This document shows positions 1 to 8,507 of a stretch of DNA of 11,573 nucleotides, in pieces (the stretch's first letter is position 1; the number at the start of each line of letters is the position of its first letter). Position numbers and translations under genes: made by a program. This DNA comes from Paludibacter sp. (lineage in GTDB: Bacteria > Bacteroidota > Bacteroidia > Bacteroidales > Paludibacteraceae). The DNA is taken from contig JAQTOL010000061.1 in assembly GCA_028748945.1 (NCBI GenBank), positions 1 through 11,573 on the forward strand. The letters run 5' to 3'. The notes under the pieces were generated by a model. That model saw nothing but the letters and a program-made list of their open reading frames with translations. It was not told the DNA's origin and did not search any database.

Positions 1-237
1 CACGATGGCCACACGTTTTAGTTCACGTGCTTCCGCGTAGACAGAAGTAATATCCTCTCCTCCTCCAAGAAAATCGTTTAGCATCCGGTTCAGTCGTTGT
101 TCATAGGGTAAAAAACTTTCTATCGTCTTTTGAGCCTTACGCAGTTTGGCGGAAGAAACCATCTTCATAGCCGATGTGATCTTCTGCGTCGACTTTACCG
201 ACTGAATACGTGATTTTATTTCCTTTAATGAAGCCAT
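1..237 (-). CDS. atpG: ATP synthase F1 gamma subunit, N-terminal part (runs off left edge)
   Basis: This is the 5' end of the gene for the gamma subunit, the central rotor shaft of F1 that couples c-ring rotation to catalysis in the alpha/beta hexamer. The 79 visible codons read [20 protein letters not shown] and continue with [17 protein letters not shown]. This is the classic N-terminal gamma helix, which forms half of the coiled-coil shaft. The ATG at 237 is the natural start, because the family begins with M-A-(S/T)-L-K-E-I. The gene is open at base 1, so most of the protein (usually about 290 residues), including the C-terminal helix, is missing. It is the last visible gene of the operon, 173 bases downstream of atpA; that gap is filled largely by heptamer repeats. 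Identification is firm. Confidence 0.96.
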   Translation of the reverse strand, partial: MASLKEIKSRIQSVKSTQKITSAMKMVSSAKLRKAQKTIESFLPYEQRLNRMLNDFLGGGEDITSVYAEARELKRVAIV

Positions 238-243
238 CTTTAA

Positions 244-279
244 AATTTACAATTTATTTATTTACAATTTACAATTTAT
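244..279. repeat. Heptamer repeat array, AATTTAC family, atpA-atpG gap
   Basis: Five near-tandem seven-base units lie at 244-250, 251-257, 259-265, 266-272 and 273-279. They read AATTTAC, AATTTAT, TATTTAC, AATTTAC and AATTTAT, with one extra T at 258. The array is non-coding and ends 6 bases upstream of the atpG start codon. The same unit recurs in other gaps of this operon. Its function is unknown. Confidence 0.8.
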
Positions 280-371
280 TCCCTGTTCTATCAGGATTAC
301 AATTGAAAGATATAATTTGTAAAAAAATACTATATACTAACTGCCTGCTGAAAACTGTCTAAAGTTTACGA

Positions 372-413
372 CTAACTATAAACTATAAACTACTAACTAT
401 AAACTACTAACTA
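372..413 (-). repeat. Six-unit heptamer array TAGTTAG/TAGTTTA starting at the atpA stop codon
   Basis: Read on the minus strand from 413 downward, six contiguous seven-base units occur with no spacing error: TAGTTAG, TAGTTTA, TAGTTAG, TAGTTTA, TAGTTTA, TAGTTAG. A decayed seventh (TCGTAAA) sits at 371-365. The first TAG is the atpA stop codon itself. Because seven is not a multiple of three, TAG recurs in all three frames within the array. The unit differs from the AATTTAC family found in the other gaps. Confidence 0.88.
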
Positions 414-2000
414 TTTTACCGAGACGCGTTTGGCAACTTCGGCAGCCACTTTCTCGATAATAGCCGTTACATCGTCGTTAATTACGCCTGTCTTAAGTAC
501 ATCCAACACATCGGCCTGATGCGACAATTCCAGTACCATTAAAAATTCTTTTTCAAAGTCCTGAACTTTATCTATCGAAACCTTGGACAACAAACCGTTT
601 GTACCGCAATACAACACGGCAATTTGTTTCTCAACAGCCATAGGTTCGTGAAGTGCCTGTACCAACAGACGGGTATTTTTTTGTCCTTTATCGATGGTCA
701 TAGCCGTTACCGGATCCATATCGCCACCAAATTTGGTAAAGGCTTCCAGTTCGCGGAACTGTGCCTGATCCATTTTCAAGGTACCTGCCACTTTCTTCAT
801 GGCCTTTACCTGAGCTGTTCCACCTACACGCGAAACCGAAATACCCACGTTGATAGCCGGACGGTTTCCCTGATTAAACAAGTCGGTATCGAGGAATATC
901 TGACCGTCGGTAATGGAAATTACATTCGTAGGAATATAAGCCGAAACGTCACCGGCCTGTGTTTCGATAATCGGTAAAGCAGTAAGCGAACCGCCTCCTT
1001 TAACCAATCCTTTGAGGCATTCGGGTAAATCGTTCATTTTTTCCGCCACTTCCTGTTGTGAAATAACGCGGGCAGCACGTTCAAGTAAGCGTGAATGTAA
1101 ATAGAAAATATCACCCGGATATGCTTCACGTCCGGAAGGACGACGCAGAATCAGGGAAACTTCACGATATGCAACCGCTTGTTTAGATAAATCGTCGTAC
1201 ACAACCAGGGCATGACGACCGGTATCTCTGAAATATTCACCGATGGCAGCACCGGCAAAAGGAGCAAAATATTGTAAAGCGGCAGGTTCGGCTGCATTGG
1301 CTGCAACCACTACCGTATATTCCATGGCACCGGCTAATTGCAAAGTATTTACGATAGAAGCTACCGTAGAACCTTTTTGTCCGATAGCTACATAAATACA
1401 ATAGACAGGATCGCCGGCATCATAATTACTTCGTTGGTTGATAATGGCATCAATGGCAATACTTGTTTTACCGGTTTGACGGTCACCAATAATCAACTCA
1501 CGTTGCCCGCGTCCGATAGGTATCATGGCATCCACCGATTTCAAACCGGTTTGCAAAGGTTGATTTACCGGTTGTCTGTAAATTACTCCGGGAGCTTTTC
1601 GTTCCAAAGGCATTTCAAGGGTTTTACCGCTGATCTTTCCTTTTCCATCCAGGGGTTCACCCAGCGGATTGATTACACGTCCAAGCATGGATTCACTTAC
1701 TTCGATGGAAGCTACACGTTTGGTACGTTTAACCGTATCGCCTTCTTTTACCATGCTGCTTGGTCCGAGCAAAACCGCACCAACGTTATCCTCTTCGAGG
1801 TTCATAACGATGGCTTTAATACCGTTCTCAAATTCCAGTAATTCGTTGGATTCAGCGTTTCTCAGACCGTAGATACGAACCACACCATCACTCACCTGGA
1901 GAACGCTACCTACTTCATCAAACTGAACGCTGGTATCAATCCCTTCGAGTTGCATCCTAAGCATTTCGGAAACTTCGCTTACCTTTATATTATCAGACAT
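411..2000 (-). CDS. atpA: ATP synthase F1 alpha subunit
   Basis: Non-catalytic nucleotide-binding subunit; three copies alternate with beta in the F1 head on the cytoplasmic side. The 529-residue protein is full length (the family is usually 500-550). It shows a beta-barrel N-terminal domain to about residue 95, the Walker A loop GDRQTGKT at 172-179, the V-Y-D-D Walker B region near 267-270, the conserved segment [19 protein letters not shown] near 337-355, and the arginine finger R391 in GISVSRVGG, which reaches into the beta catalytic site. Compared with E. coli as I recall it, about seven extra residues lie around 314-330, before the GSLTAL motif. The start at 2000 gives [14 protein letters not shown], whose N-terminal helix fits the family. 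It lies downstream of atpH across a 116-base gap and upstream of atpG. Its stop codon opens a heptamer repeat array. Confidence 0.99.
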   Translation of the reverse strand: MSDNIKVSEVSEMLRMQLEGIDTSVQFDEVGSVLQVSDGVVRIYGLRNAESNELLEFENGIKAIVMNLEEDNVGAVLLGPSSMVKEGDTVKRTKRVASIEVSESMLGRVINPLGEPLDGKGKISGKTLEMPLERKAPGVIYRQPVNQPLQTGLKSVDAMIPIGRGQRELIIGDRQTGKTSIAIDAIINQRSNYDAGDPVYCIYVAIGQKGSTVASIVNTLQLAGAMEYTVVVAANAAEPAALQYFAPFAGAAIGEYFRDTGRHALVVYDDLSKQAVAYREVSLILRRPSGREAYPGDIFYLHSRLLERAARVISQQEVAEKMNDLPECLKGLVKGGGSLTALPIIETQAGDVSAYIPTNVISITDGQIFLDTDLFNQGNRPAINVGISVSRVGGTAQVKAMKKVAGTLKMDQAQFRELEAFTKFGGDMDPVTAMTIDKGQKNTRLLVQALHEPMAVEKQIAVLYCGTNGLLSKVSIDKVQDFEKEFLMVLELSHQADVLDVLKTGVINDDVTAIIEKVAAEVAKRVSVK

Positions 2001-2023
2001 CTTATATTAATTTACTATTATTT

Positions 2024-2042
2024 CATTTACAATTTACAATTT
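2024..2042. repeat. Heptamer repeats, AATTTAC family, just upstream of atpA
   Basis: Two full units and a partial one occur (CATTTAC 2024-2030, AATTTAC 2031-2037, AATTT 2038-2042), in the same orientation as the arrays at 244-279 and 3182-3217. The 11-base word ATTTACAATTT occurs at 2025-2035 and 2032-2042. Its exact reverse complement lies at 2104-2114, so the atpH-atpA gap carries inverted copies. Confidence 0.7.
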
Positions 2043-2083
2043 CTGTTCAGTTCCCATATAAATGCCAGTATCAGAGCATTCAA

Positions 2084-2114
2084 ATGGTAAATGGTACATG
2101 AATAAATTGTAAAT
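2084..2114. repeat. Heptamer repeats in inverted orientation (ATTGTAA/ATGGTAA), atpH-atpA gap
   Basis: Units ATGGTAA (2084-2090), ATGGTAC (2091-2097), a degenerate ATGAATAA (2098-2105) and ATTGTAA (2106-2112) occur on the plus strand. This is the reverse-complement orientation of the AATTTAC family and closely resembles the array at 5514-5544. The array ends two bases from the atpH stop codon. Confidence 0.65.
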
Positions 2115-2116
2115 AT

Positions 2117-2671
2117 CTACATGCTTCTTTTATTTTGTTCAATGTATTCACTTTTAATTCTTCTGAGTTGTCCGGAAAGACTTGCATCCCACCGTTCAAA
2201 ATCAACTTCGAACATAAAACCGCCCAGGATGGTGGGATCAACTATTTTTTCAAGTTCCACCGTTCCGCCCGTTTTCTGTTCCATAAGAGCCATAAGCCGT
2301 TTTTCAACCGTCGTTTCAATGCTGGTTGCAGTAGTCAGTTTACCGGAATGGATATTCATCTGCTTCCTGTACAAATCAACGTATTTCAACATAATATCCG
2401 GTAAATGTTCTTCACGGTTATTTTCCAGAAGCATATCGATAAACCGTTCGAATTGCGGACCGGTTTGTCCGCCGGCAGCCATCAAAATAATCTTCCGTTT
2501 CTCAGCCCTGGCCAGTACGGGATTATTAAGAACCGTCCGCAGCTCATTGAATTGAAAGTAGCTTTTTGTAACTGCTTTTGCTTCTGTATAAACACGATCG
2601 ATGGAACTATTCTTATTGGCATATTCCAATAAGGCAGTAGCATATCGCGCCGCTATAAGTCCATTATTCAT
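2117..2671 (-). CDS. atpH: ATP synthase F1 delta subunit (OSCP-type stator)
   Basis: Delta sits on top of the alpha/beta hexamer and ties it to the b-subunit stalk, so that the head does not turn with the rotor. At 184 residues the protein is close to the usual length (about 180). The N-terminal helical domain begins with MNNGLIAARYATALLEYA; the A-x-R-Y-A-x-A-L-x-x-x-A pattern is typical of the family. The C-terminal domain holds the conserved stretch from residue 147 to about 173, with G150-G151, D162 and S164 in the pattern ILGG...D.S...QLRRI. The start at 2671 lies 6 bases after the atpF stop codon, which implies translational coupling. The sequence is less conserved than alpha or beta, but the pattern and position make the call firm. 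Confidence 0.97.
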   Translation of the reverse strand: MNNGLIAARYATALLEYANKNSSIDRVYTEAKAVTKSYFQFNELRTVLNNPVLARAEKRKIILMAAGGQTGPQFERFIDMLLENNREEHLPDIMLKYVDLYRKQMNIHSGKLTTATSIETTVEKRLMALMEQKTGGTVELEKIVDPTILGGFMFEVDFERWDASLSGQLRRIKSEYIEQNKRSM

Positions 2672-2677
2672 GGTTAA

Positions 2678-3178
2678 TTACGATTTTGAAATGTTGATTT
2701 CATCCAGCAAACGGTTGATCATATCCATTTGCTCTTCTTTCTTTTCCAGTCTTCCGCGAAGTACTTTTTCGGCAATATCAACGGATAGTTCGGCCACCTG
2801 ACGACGAATATCGCGAATAGCATCTTCTTTTTCAATCAGAATCTGTTTTTTCGCTTCTTCAATCAGTTTATAACCTTCCAGTTGTGCTTTTTCTTTGGCA
2901 TCATTAATCAATAAATCGCGTATTTTGGTTGCATCGTTAAGGATTTTCACCTGTTCACGACGCGCTTGATCCACAATAGCTTCACCATCGGCTTTCAGCT
3001 TTTCCATTTGCTCGTAAGCTTTTTTGGCAATCAGCAAGGACTCATCAATGTAGTTCTTCCGGTCCTCCACCATTTTGACAATGACTGGAAATCCGTATTT
3101 TGTCAGGATAAAAACCACTGTACCGAAGGACAGTACCATCCAAAACAATAAACCCGATTCAGGTAATAGTAACGACAT
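2678..3178 (-). CDS. atpF: ATP synthase Fo b subunit
   Basis: The b subunit forms the peripheral stalk that links subunit a in the membrane to delta on F1. The 166-residue protein has one N-terminal membrane helix (about residues 9-29, GLLFWMVLSFGTVVFILTKY) followed by a long, charged, Ala/Lys/Glu-rich helix from about 35 to 150, as expected for the right-handed coiled coil. Length and layout match bacterial b (about 156-170). Only one b-type gene is seen here, so the stalk is probably a b homodimer. It is followed by atpH after 6 bases and preceded by a 123-base gap after atpE that contains a heptamer array. The start at 3178 gives MSLLLPESGLLFW, a normal b N-terminus. Confidence 0.97.
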   Translation of the reverse strand: MSLLLPESGLLFWMVLSFGTVVFILTKYGFPVIVKMVEDRKNYIDESLLIAKKAYEQMEKLKADGEAIVDQARREQVKILNDATKIRDLLINDAKEKAQLEGYKLIEEAKKQILIEKEDAIRDIRRQVAELSVDIAEKVLRGRLEKKEEQMDMINRLLDEINISKS

Positions 3179-3181
3179 AAG

Positions 3182-3217
3182 AATTTACAATTTACAATTT
3201 AGTAATTTACAATTTAG
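3182..3217. repeat. Heptamer repeat array, AATTTAC family, atpE-atpF gap
   Basis: Units AATTTAC (3182-3188), AATTTAC (3189-3195), AATTTAG (3196-3202), a single T, AATTTAC (3204-3210) and AATTTAG (3211-3217). The array begins 4 bases upstream of the atpF start codon on the minus strand, so it would form the leader directly in front of that gene. It is the clearest copy of this repeat in the window. Confidence 0.85.
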
Positions 3218-3301
3218 CATCTGTTTCAGATGTCAAAATTGCATATCCAACGTAATAAACAAGTTCAGGACAATTATACTTTGTCCCGGAAACTGTTTCT
3301 C

Positions 3302-3589
<288 letters not shown>

Positions 3590-3678
3590 TTAAGACCAAG
3601 TTGATATTTATTTATTTTATATTTTATTCTCTGTTCTCTTTAATCTCCAATGAAACAAGCCTTAAAATCCCTCTGGGG

Positions 3679-4782
3679 TTATGAGTGCTTCGTTTCTTCA
3701 ATTTCTTTTTTGTGATGGGGTTCTACCCGCGCCAGCCCGATAAACACCGCCGATAACATGGTGAAAATATAGGCCTGAATATAGGCAACCAGTATTTCTA
3801 CAAAACCGATAAAAATACTGAATACGAATGAAACCACCGTCATGCTGGTATTCATCACCGGTCCCATTTTTACCGTTACAAAGATTAATGCGGTTAATCC
3901 GAGCACAATTGAGTGTCCTGCCAACATATTGGCAAAAAGACGAATCATCAATGCAAAGGACTTCGAAAAGATCCCGACAATTTCAATTACCGGCATCAAA
4001 GGCACCGGAGCTTTCAACCAGAGTGGTACATCCGGCCATAAAATTTCGCGCCAGTATTCTTTTGATCCCGAAATGTTGACAATCAAAAATGTCAGTAATG
4101 CCAGTACGAAAGTGATGGCAATATTCCCCGTAAGATTGGCTCCACCCGGAAATATCGGCACTAATCCCAGGGTATTATTGATAAAGACAAAGAAAAAGAC
4201 GGTCAGCAGATATGGAGCGTACTTTTTATAATCCTTCCCCACACAGGGTTTAATGACATCGTCATTAATATTCATGATAAACATCTCCATAAATCCGACA
4301 AATCCTTTTTTGGATTCCATTGGTTTTTTCTTATACGAACGGGCCACTCCCATAATTATAAGTATAAGCAGGAGACTGCTGAATAATAAAGCGAAAACAT
4401 TTTTGGTTATGGAAATATCAAAAGGTCTCGTTTCGTTGCCCAGACTATCGGCTTCTACAATTTTCCCCTTGTATTTACCTTCGGTGGCAATAAAAAGTCC
4501 ATCCTTTGTCTCACCTTCCATGATTTCAGTTGCCATAAAAACATGCCATCCCGAAAGCTGACTGTAAACAATGACCGGCAACGGAATGGAAATTTCATGA
4601 TCGCCTATTTTGGTAAGATGCCATACATAAGAATCGGAAATATGTTCCAGGATAAATTCCCTTACATTGAACTCTTCCTCTTTCGGTTCTTTGTTTGCAG
4701 CCGGTTCATTCGCGTAAGCATTCAGCCCGCAAACAGTGATAAGCAATACCAGAACAAGCAATATTTTCTTTAATCTTCTCAT
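3679..4782 (-). CDS. atpB: ATP synthase Fo a subunit, with signal peptide and periplasmic domain
   Basis: Subunit a forms the two half-channels that carry protons to and from the c-ring. The protein has 367 residues, well above the 270 or so of E. coli. The extra length is N-terminal: a signal peptide at 1-24 (MRRLKKILLVLVLLITVCGL, then NAYA with likely cleavage after A24), then about 100 soluble residues before the first membrane helix (about 127-148). The family core follows. The essential arginine is R281 in MIRLFANMLAGH, and Q336 lies in AYIQAYIFTMLSAVFI. H290 and E329 sit where E. coli has E219 and H245, so the pair is exchanged. Roughly five further helices lie between 190 and 352. The start overlaps the preceding gene's stop in an ATGA junction (4782-4779), a sign of coupled translation. 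Confidence 0.98.
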   Translation of the reverse strand: MRRLKKILLVLVLLITVCGLNAYANEPAANKEPKEEEFNVREFILEHISDSYVWHLTKIGDHEISIPLPVIVYSQLSGWHVFMATEIMEGETKDGLFIATEGKYKGKIVEADSLGNETRPFDISITKNVFALLFSSLLLILIIMGVARSYKKKPMESKKGFVGFMEMFIMNINDDVIKPCVGKDYKKYAPYLLTVFFFVFINNTLGLVPIFPGGANLTGNIAITFVLALLTFLIVNISGSKEYWREILWPDVPLWLKAPVPLMPVIEIVGIFSKSFALMIRLFANMLAGHSIVLGLTALIFVTVKMGPVMNTSMTVVSFVFSIFIGFVEILVAYIQAYIFTMLSAVFIGLARVEPHHKKEIEETKHS

Positions 4783-5177
4783 TTATTCTGTTTAATTTTC
4801 TTCTCGGTTATATAGAAAACATAGAGTTCTACTAACAGGTATACAGCATAATAAATTCCAAACACGATTAAAAACAATCCCATATTTTCTTTTACTATAA
4901 AATAATAAAGGAGTATTATGGATAAAGCAATAACAAGTTTCGATAATTTCAGCATCATGTAAATATTCACTAACCGCCTTGGGTTTTCCTTATTTACTTT
5001 TTCGAGTATAAGAATCAACACACATCCCATCACAAAGAAGGAACCCGGTAAAAAAAGATACCAACCCAAATCCATTACCGGATAAAGTTGTCTCAATGCT
5101 ATCCAGCCACTCCAACCCAACACAAGCATAAGCAGTGTAAACAGGGGAAGAATTGTATTCGTTGATTTTTCAGGCAT
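4779..5177 (-). CDS. AtpI-like four-helix membrane protein of the ATP synthase operon
   Basis: A 132-residue protein, MPEKSTNTILPLFTLLMLVL onward, with four predicted membrane helices at roughly 9-28, 37-58, 70-93 and 97-122 and a basic C-terminus (EKKIKQNK). No catalytic motif is visible. It lies between atpC and atpB, where Bacteroidota operons commonly carry an unnamed gene. Size, topology and position immediately before atpB resemble AtpI, which helps c-ring assembly, but sequence identity to AtpI is not obvious by eye; the function is inferred. I choose the ATG at 5177 over one six codons upstream (5195): the ATG at 5177 shares its first base with the atpC stop (TAATG), a standard coupled junction, whereas the longer form would overlap atpC by 19 bases. 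The stop overlaps atpB in ATGA. Confidence 0.8.
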   Translation of the reverse strand: MPEKSTNTILPLFTLLMLVLGWSGWIALRQLYPVMDLGWYLFLPGSFFVMGCVLILILEKVNKENPRRLVNIYMMLKLSKLVIALSIILLYYFIVKENMGLFLIVFGIYYAVYLLVELYVFYITEKKIKQNK

Positions 5178-5416
5178 TATATTATCTCTAAGCAAACCGT
5201 AACCAGATTATTACACACTTCAACAAAGCCACCATCTATGTTCATCTCCTTTTTACCATCTTTCCCTTCGTAGGAAAGCAGTCCGTCCTTCAACGAAGAA
5301 ATAAGAGGAGCATGATTTTCCCAAACGGTAAATGAACCGATTGTACCGGGTAAAGTAACCGTAGTCACTTCGCCTGTAAAATAAATTTGCTCGGGAGTTA
5401 TTATTTCTAATTTCAT
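5177..5416 (-). CDS. atpC: ATP synthase F1 epsilon subunit, short form (N-terminal domain only)
   Basis: Epsilon joins gamma to the c-ring in the rotor. The 79 residues begin MKLEIITPEQIYFTGEVTTV and include GTIGSFTVWENHAPLISSLKDG, near 24-45, which is the conserved beta-sandwich signature (family pattern G.lGi...HaPli..l..G). The family is usually 130-140 residues. Here the protein ends right after the beta-sandwich and lacks the C-terminal two-helix domain that inhibits ATP hydrolysis in E. coli and Bacillus PS3. The stop is followed at once by the next gene in a TAATG overlap, so the short form is not caused by a visible frameshift. Short epsilon subunits are known in Bacteroidota and green sulfur bacteria. 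It follows atpD after 135 bases. Confidence 0.97.
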   Translation of the reverse strand: MKLEIITPEQIYFTGEVTTVTLPGTIGSFTVWENHAPLISSLKDGLLSYEGKDGKKEMNIDGGFVEVCNNLVTVCLEII

Positions 5417-5450
5417 TATTTTGCTGATTAGCCGGTTATATAGATTATAT

Positions 5451-5476
5451 TAACTGGTTACACTAACTGATTACAC
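5451..5476. repeat. Two 13-base tandem repeats in the atpD-atpC gap
   Basis: TAACTGGTTACAC (5451-5463) is followed directly by TAACTGATTACAC (5464-5476), with one mismatch. They lie 35-60 bases upstream of the atpC start on the minus strand. No function can be assigned. Confidence 0.7.
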
Positions 5477-5513
5477 AATAATAGTCTGAAAAACTATAAT
5501 TTATCACTTTGCA

Positions 5514-5544
5514 ATTGTAAATGGTAAATGATAAAATTGTAAAT
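5514..5544. repeat. Heptamer repeat array in inverted orientation (ATTGTAA family), atpD-atpC gap
   Basis: Plus-strand units ATTGTAA (5514-5520), ATGGTAA (5521-5527), ATGATAA (5528-5534), one A, then ATTGTAA (5536-5542). The order matches the array at 2084-2114 and is the reverse complement of the AATTTAC family. It ends 7 bases from the atpD stop codon. Confidence 0.72.
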
Positions 5545-5551
5545 AAAAAAC

Positions 5552-7069
<1,518 letters not shown>

Positions 7070-7114
7070 TTATAGCGTTTTGTATTATTATTTATTTTTT
7101 ACAAATTCGAGTGG

Positions 7115-7144
7115 CAAAAGTACAATTTAATTTTGCGTTACAAA
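7115..7144 (-). promoter_or_regulatory. Bacteroidota-type promoter for the ATP synthase operon
   Basis: On the minus strand a TTTG -33 element (7144-7141) is followed after 18 bases by TACTTTTG (7122-7115), which fits the TAnnTTTG -7 consensus of the Bacteroidota primary sigma factor. Transcription would start about 7100-7108, giving a leader of about 35-45 bases before the atpD ATG at 7066. It is the best promoter in the window and makes atpD the likely start of the operon. It is inferred from sequence only. Confidence 0.75.
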
Positions 7145-7211
7145 ACCCGTTTTTACTTTTTTTAAAATTATTGTGAATAAACCGATATTGTAATGCTTAT
7201 AATAAGTCAAC

Positions 7212-8495
7212 TTACATGAAGAACAACCTTTCAATCAACATATATGCAAATGATCCGGCAAAATAGCCCAACAAAGCCAACCAACTGATTTTTTTAATAT
7301 ACCAGAAGAAGTCTATCTTTTCCATTCCCATGGCTGCTACTCCGGCTGCAGAACCGATAATTAAAATACTCCCGCCCGTACCGGCACAGTATGCAAGGAA
7401 TTCCCATAAATAATTATCCATCGGATATTGAGTCAGACTGTACATACCTTGTGTGGCCGCCACCAAAGGAACATTGTCAACTACCGACGAAACCAACCCG
7501 ATAGACATAATGATCGCACTTAAGTTCCCGATTGTATCGGTTAACCACTGAGCCATCGTTTCAAGTATATGAGCTGATTCTAAAGCGGCAACAGCCAAAA
7601 GAATACCGAGAAAAAAGAGGATGCTTGCCGTATCAATCCGATGCAAGGCACTTCCTATCGAAAAGTGTTTTTTATTTTCGTGTAAGCCGGCACCATGCAT
7701 GATTTCTGTTACGATCCATAAAAGAGACAAACCCAGCATCATACCCATAAAAGGAGGAAGATGCGTATAGGTTTTAAATACAGGGACCATCAACAAAGCA
7801 AGAATCCCTAAAAAAAATATCACTTTTTGTTGACTTCTTTTTGCAATTATAACTCCTGATTCTTTTTTTGTTGAGGGACGTTCAACATTTCCTTTTAATT
7901 GAAACGAAACGGCAATCAATGGAATAGTCAGGGCAATCAAACTTGGTATGAAAAGTTTCATTACGATACTGGAAGCTGAAATTTGCCCACCTATCCAAAG
8001 CATAGTCGTTGTAACGTCACCGATTGGACTCCATGCACCGCCTGCATTCGCTGCAATAACGACAATCCCTACAAACAGCAATCTGTCGTTATGGCTTTTT
8101 ATCAGTTTCCGTAAAAGAGAAATCATCACGATGGTGGTGGTCAGATTATCCAGAGCAGCCGATAAAAAGAAAGTCATTATACCGACTATCCATATTAATG
8201 TCCGCTTGTTTGTTTTGGTAATCAGGTCGGTAATTATCTCAAATCCATTATGAGCGTCAATCAGTTCGACAATAGTCATGGCGCCCATTAAGAAGAAAAG
8301 TATGCTTGAGATACCTCCCAAATGCTCGAGCAGGATACCATCAACCAGCGCTTTATCGGGCATAAATGAGATGTATGCCACCCAACACAACACACCGGTA
8401 ATAAGTGCAGAAGCAGTTTTATTGATTTTGATCGTATTTTCGAGTGCGATGGCCATATAACCGACACCAAAAATTGTAAGTAGGATTGTTATCAT
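7212..8495 (-). CDS. nhaD: Na+/H+ antiporter, NhaD family
   Basis: Inner-membrane secondary transporter of the ion transporter (ArsB/NhaD) superfamily that expels Na+ (often also Li+) in exchange for protons. The 427 residues are almost all hydrophobic helices, about 11-13 membrane segments. The two-fold family repeat is visible: FFLSAALDNLTTTIVMISLL (109-128) is mirrored by SSVVDNVPLVAATQ (336-349), and ANAGGAWSPIGDVTTTMLW (149-167) by AGTGGSILIIGSAAGVAAMG (371-390). D116-N117, D340-N341 and D160 are candidate ion-site residues. A hydrophilic loop lies near 200-224. The start at 8495 is only 12 bases after the foot of a large inverted repeat. No -7 box is seen in front of it, so it may be co-transcribed with lepA. 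It ends 145 bases before atpD. The family call is firm; substrate preference is inferred. Confidence 0.93.
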   Translation of the reverse strand: MITILLTIFGVGYMAIALENTIKINKTASALITGVLCWVAYISFMPDKALVDGILLEHLGGISSILFFLMGAMTIVELIDAHNGFEIITDLITKTNKRTLIWIVGIMTFFLSAALDNLTTTIVMISLLRKLIKSHNDRLLFVGIVVIAANAGGAWSPIGDVTTTMLWIGGQISASSIVMKLFIPSLIALTIPLIAVSFQLKGNVERPSTKKESGVIIAKRSQQKVIFFLGILALLMVPVFKTYTHLPPFMGMMLGLSLLWIVTEIMHGAGLHENKKHFSIGSALHRIDTASILFFLGILLAVAALESAHILETMAQWLTDTIGNLSAIIMSIGLVSSVVDNVPLVAATQGMYSLTQYPMDNYLWEFLAYCAGTGGSILIIGSAAGVAAMGMEKIDFFWYIKKISWLALLGYFAGSFAYMLIERLFFM

Positions 8496-8507
8496 ATTGT
8501 AATAAAA

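Noticed and set aside
244-413. CRISPR-like or phage attachment interpretation of the repeats in the atpA-atpG gap
   Set aside because: The units are seven bases, directly tandem, without unique spacers, and there are no cas or integrase genes nearby.
1338-1841. Open frame of 167 codons on the plus strand inside atpA
   Set aside because: It is antisense to a highly conserved atpA region and its translation shows no domain or signal; it exists because the atpA codon pattern leaves this frame open.
5177-5195. Longer form of the AtpI-like protein starting at 5195
   Set aside because: It would add six residues and overlap atpC by 19 bases; the ATG at 5177 gives the common TAATG coupled junction.
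7123-7211. Intrinsic terminator after nhaD
   Set aside because: The gap has A- and T-runs but no GC-rich stem in front of a U-run on the minus strand.
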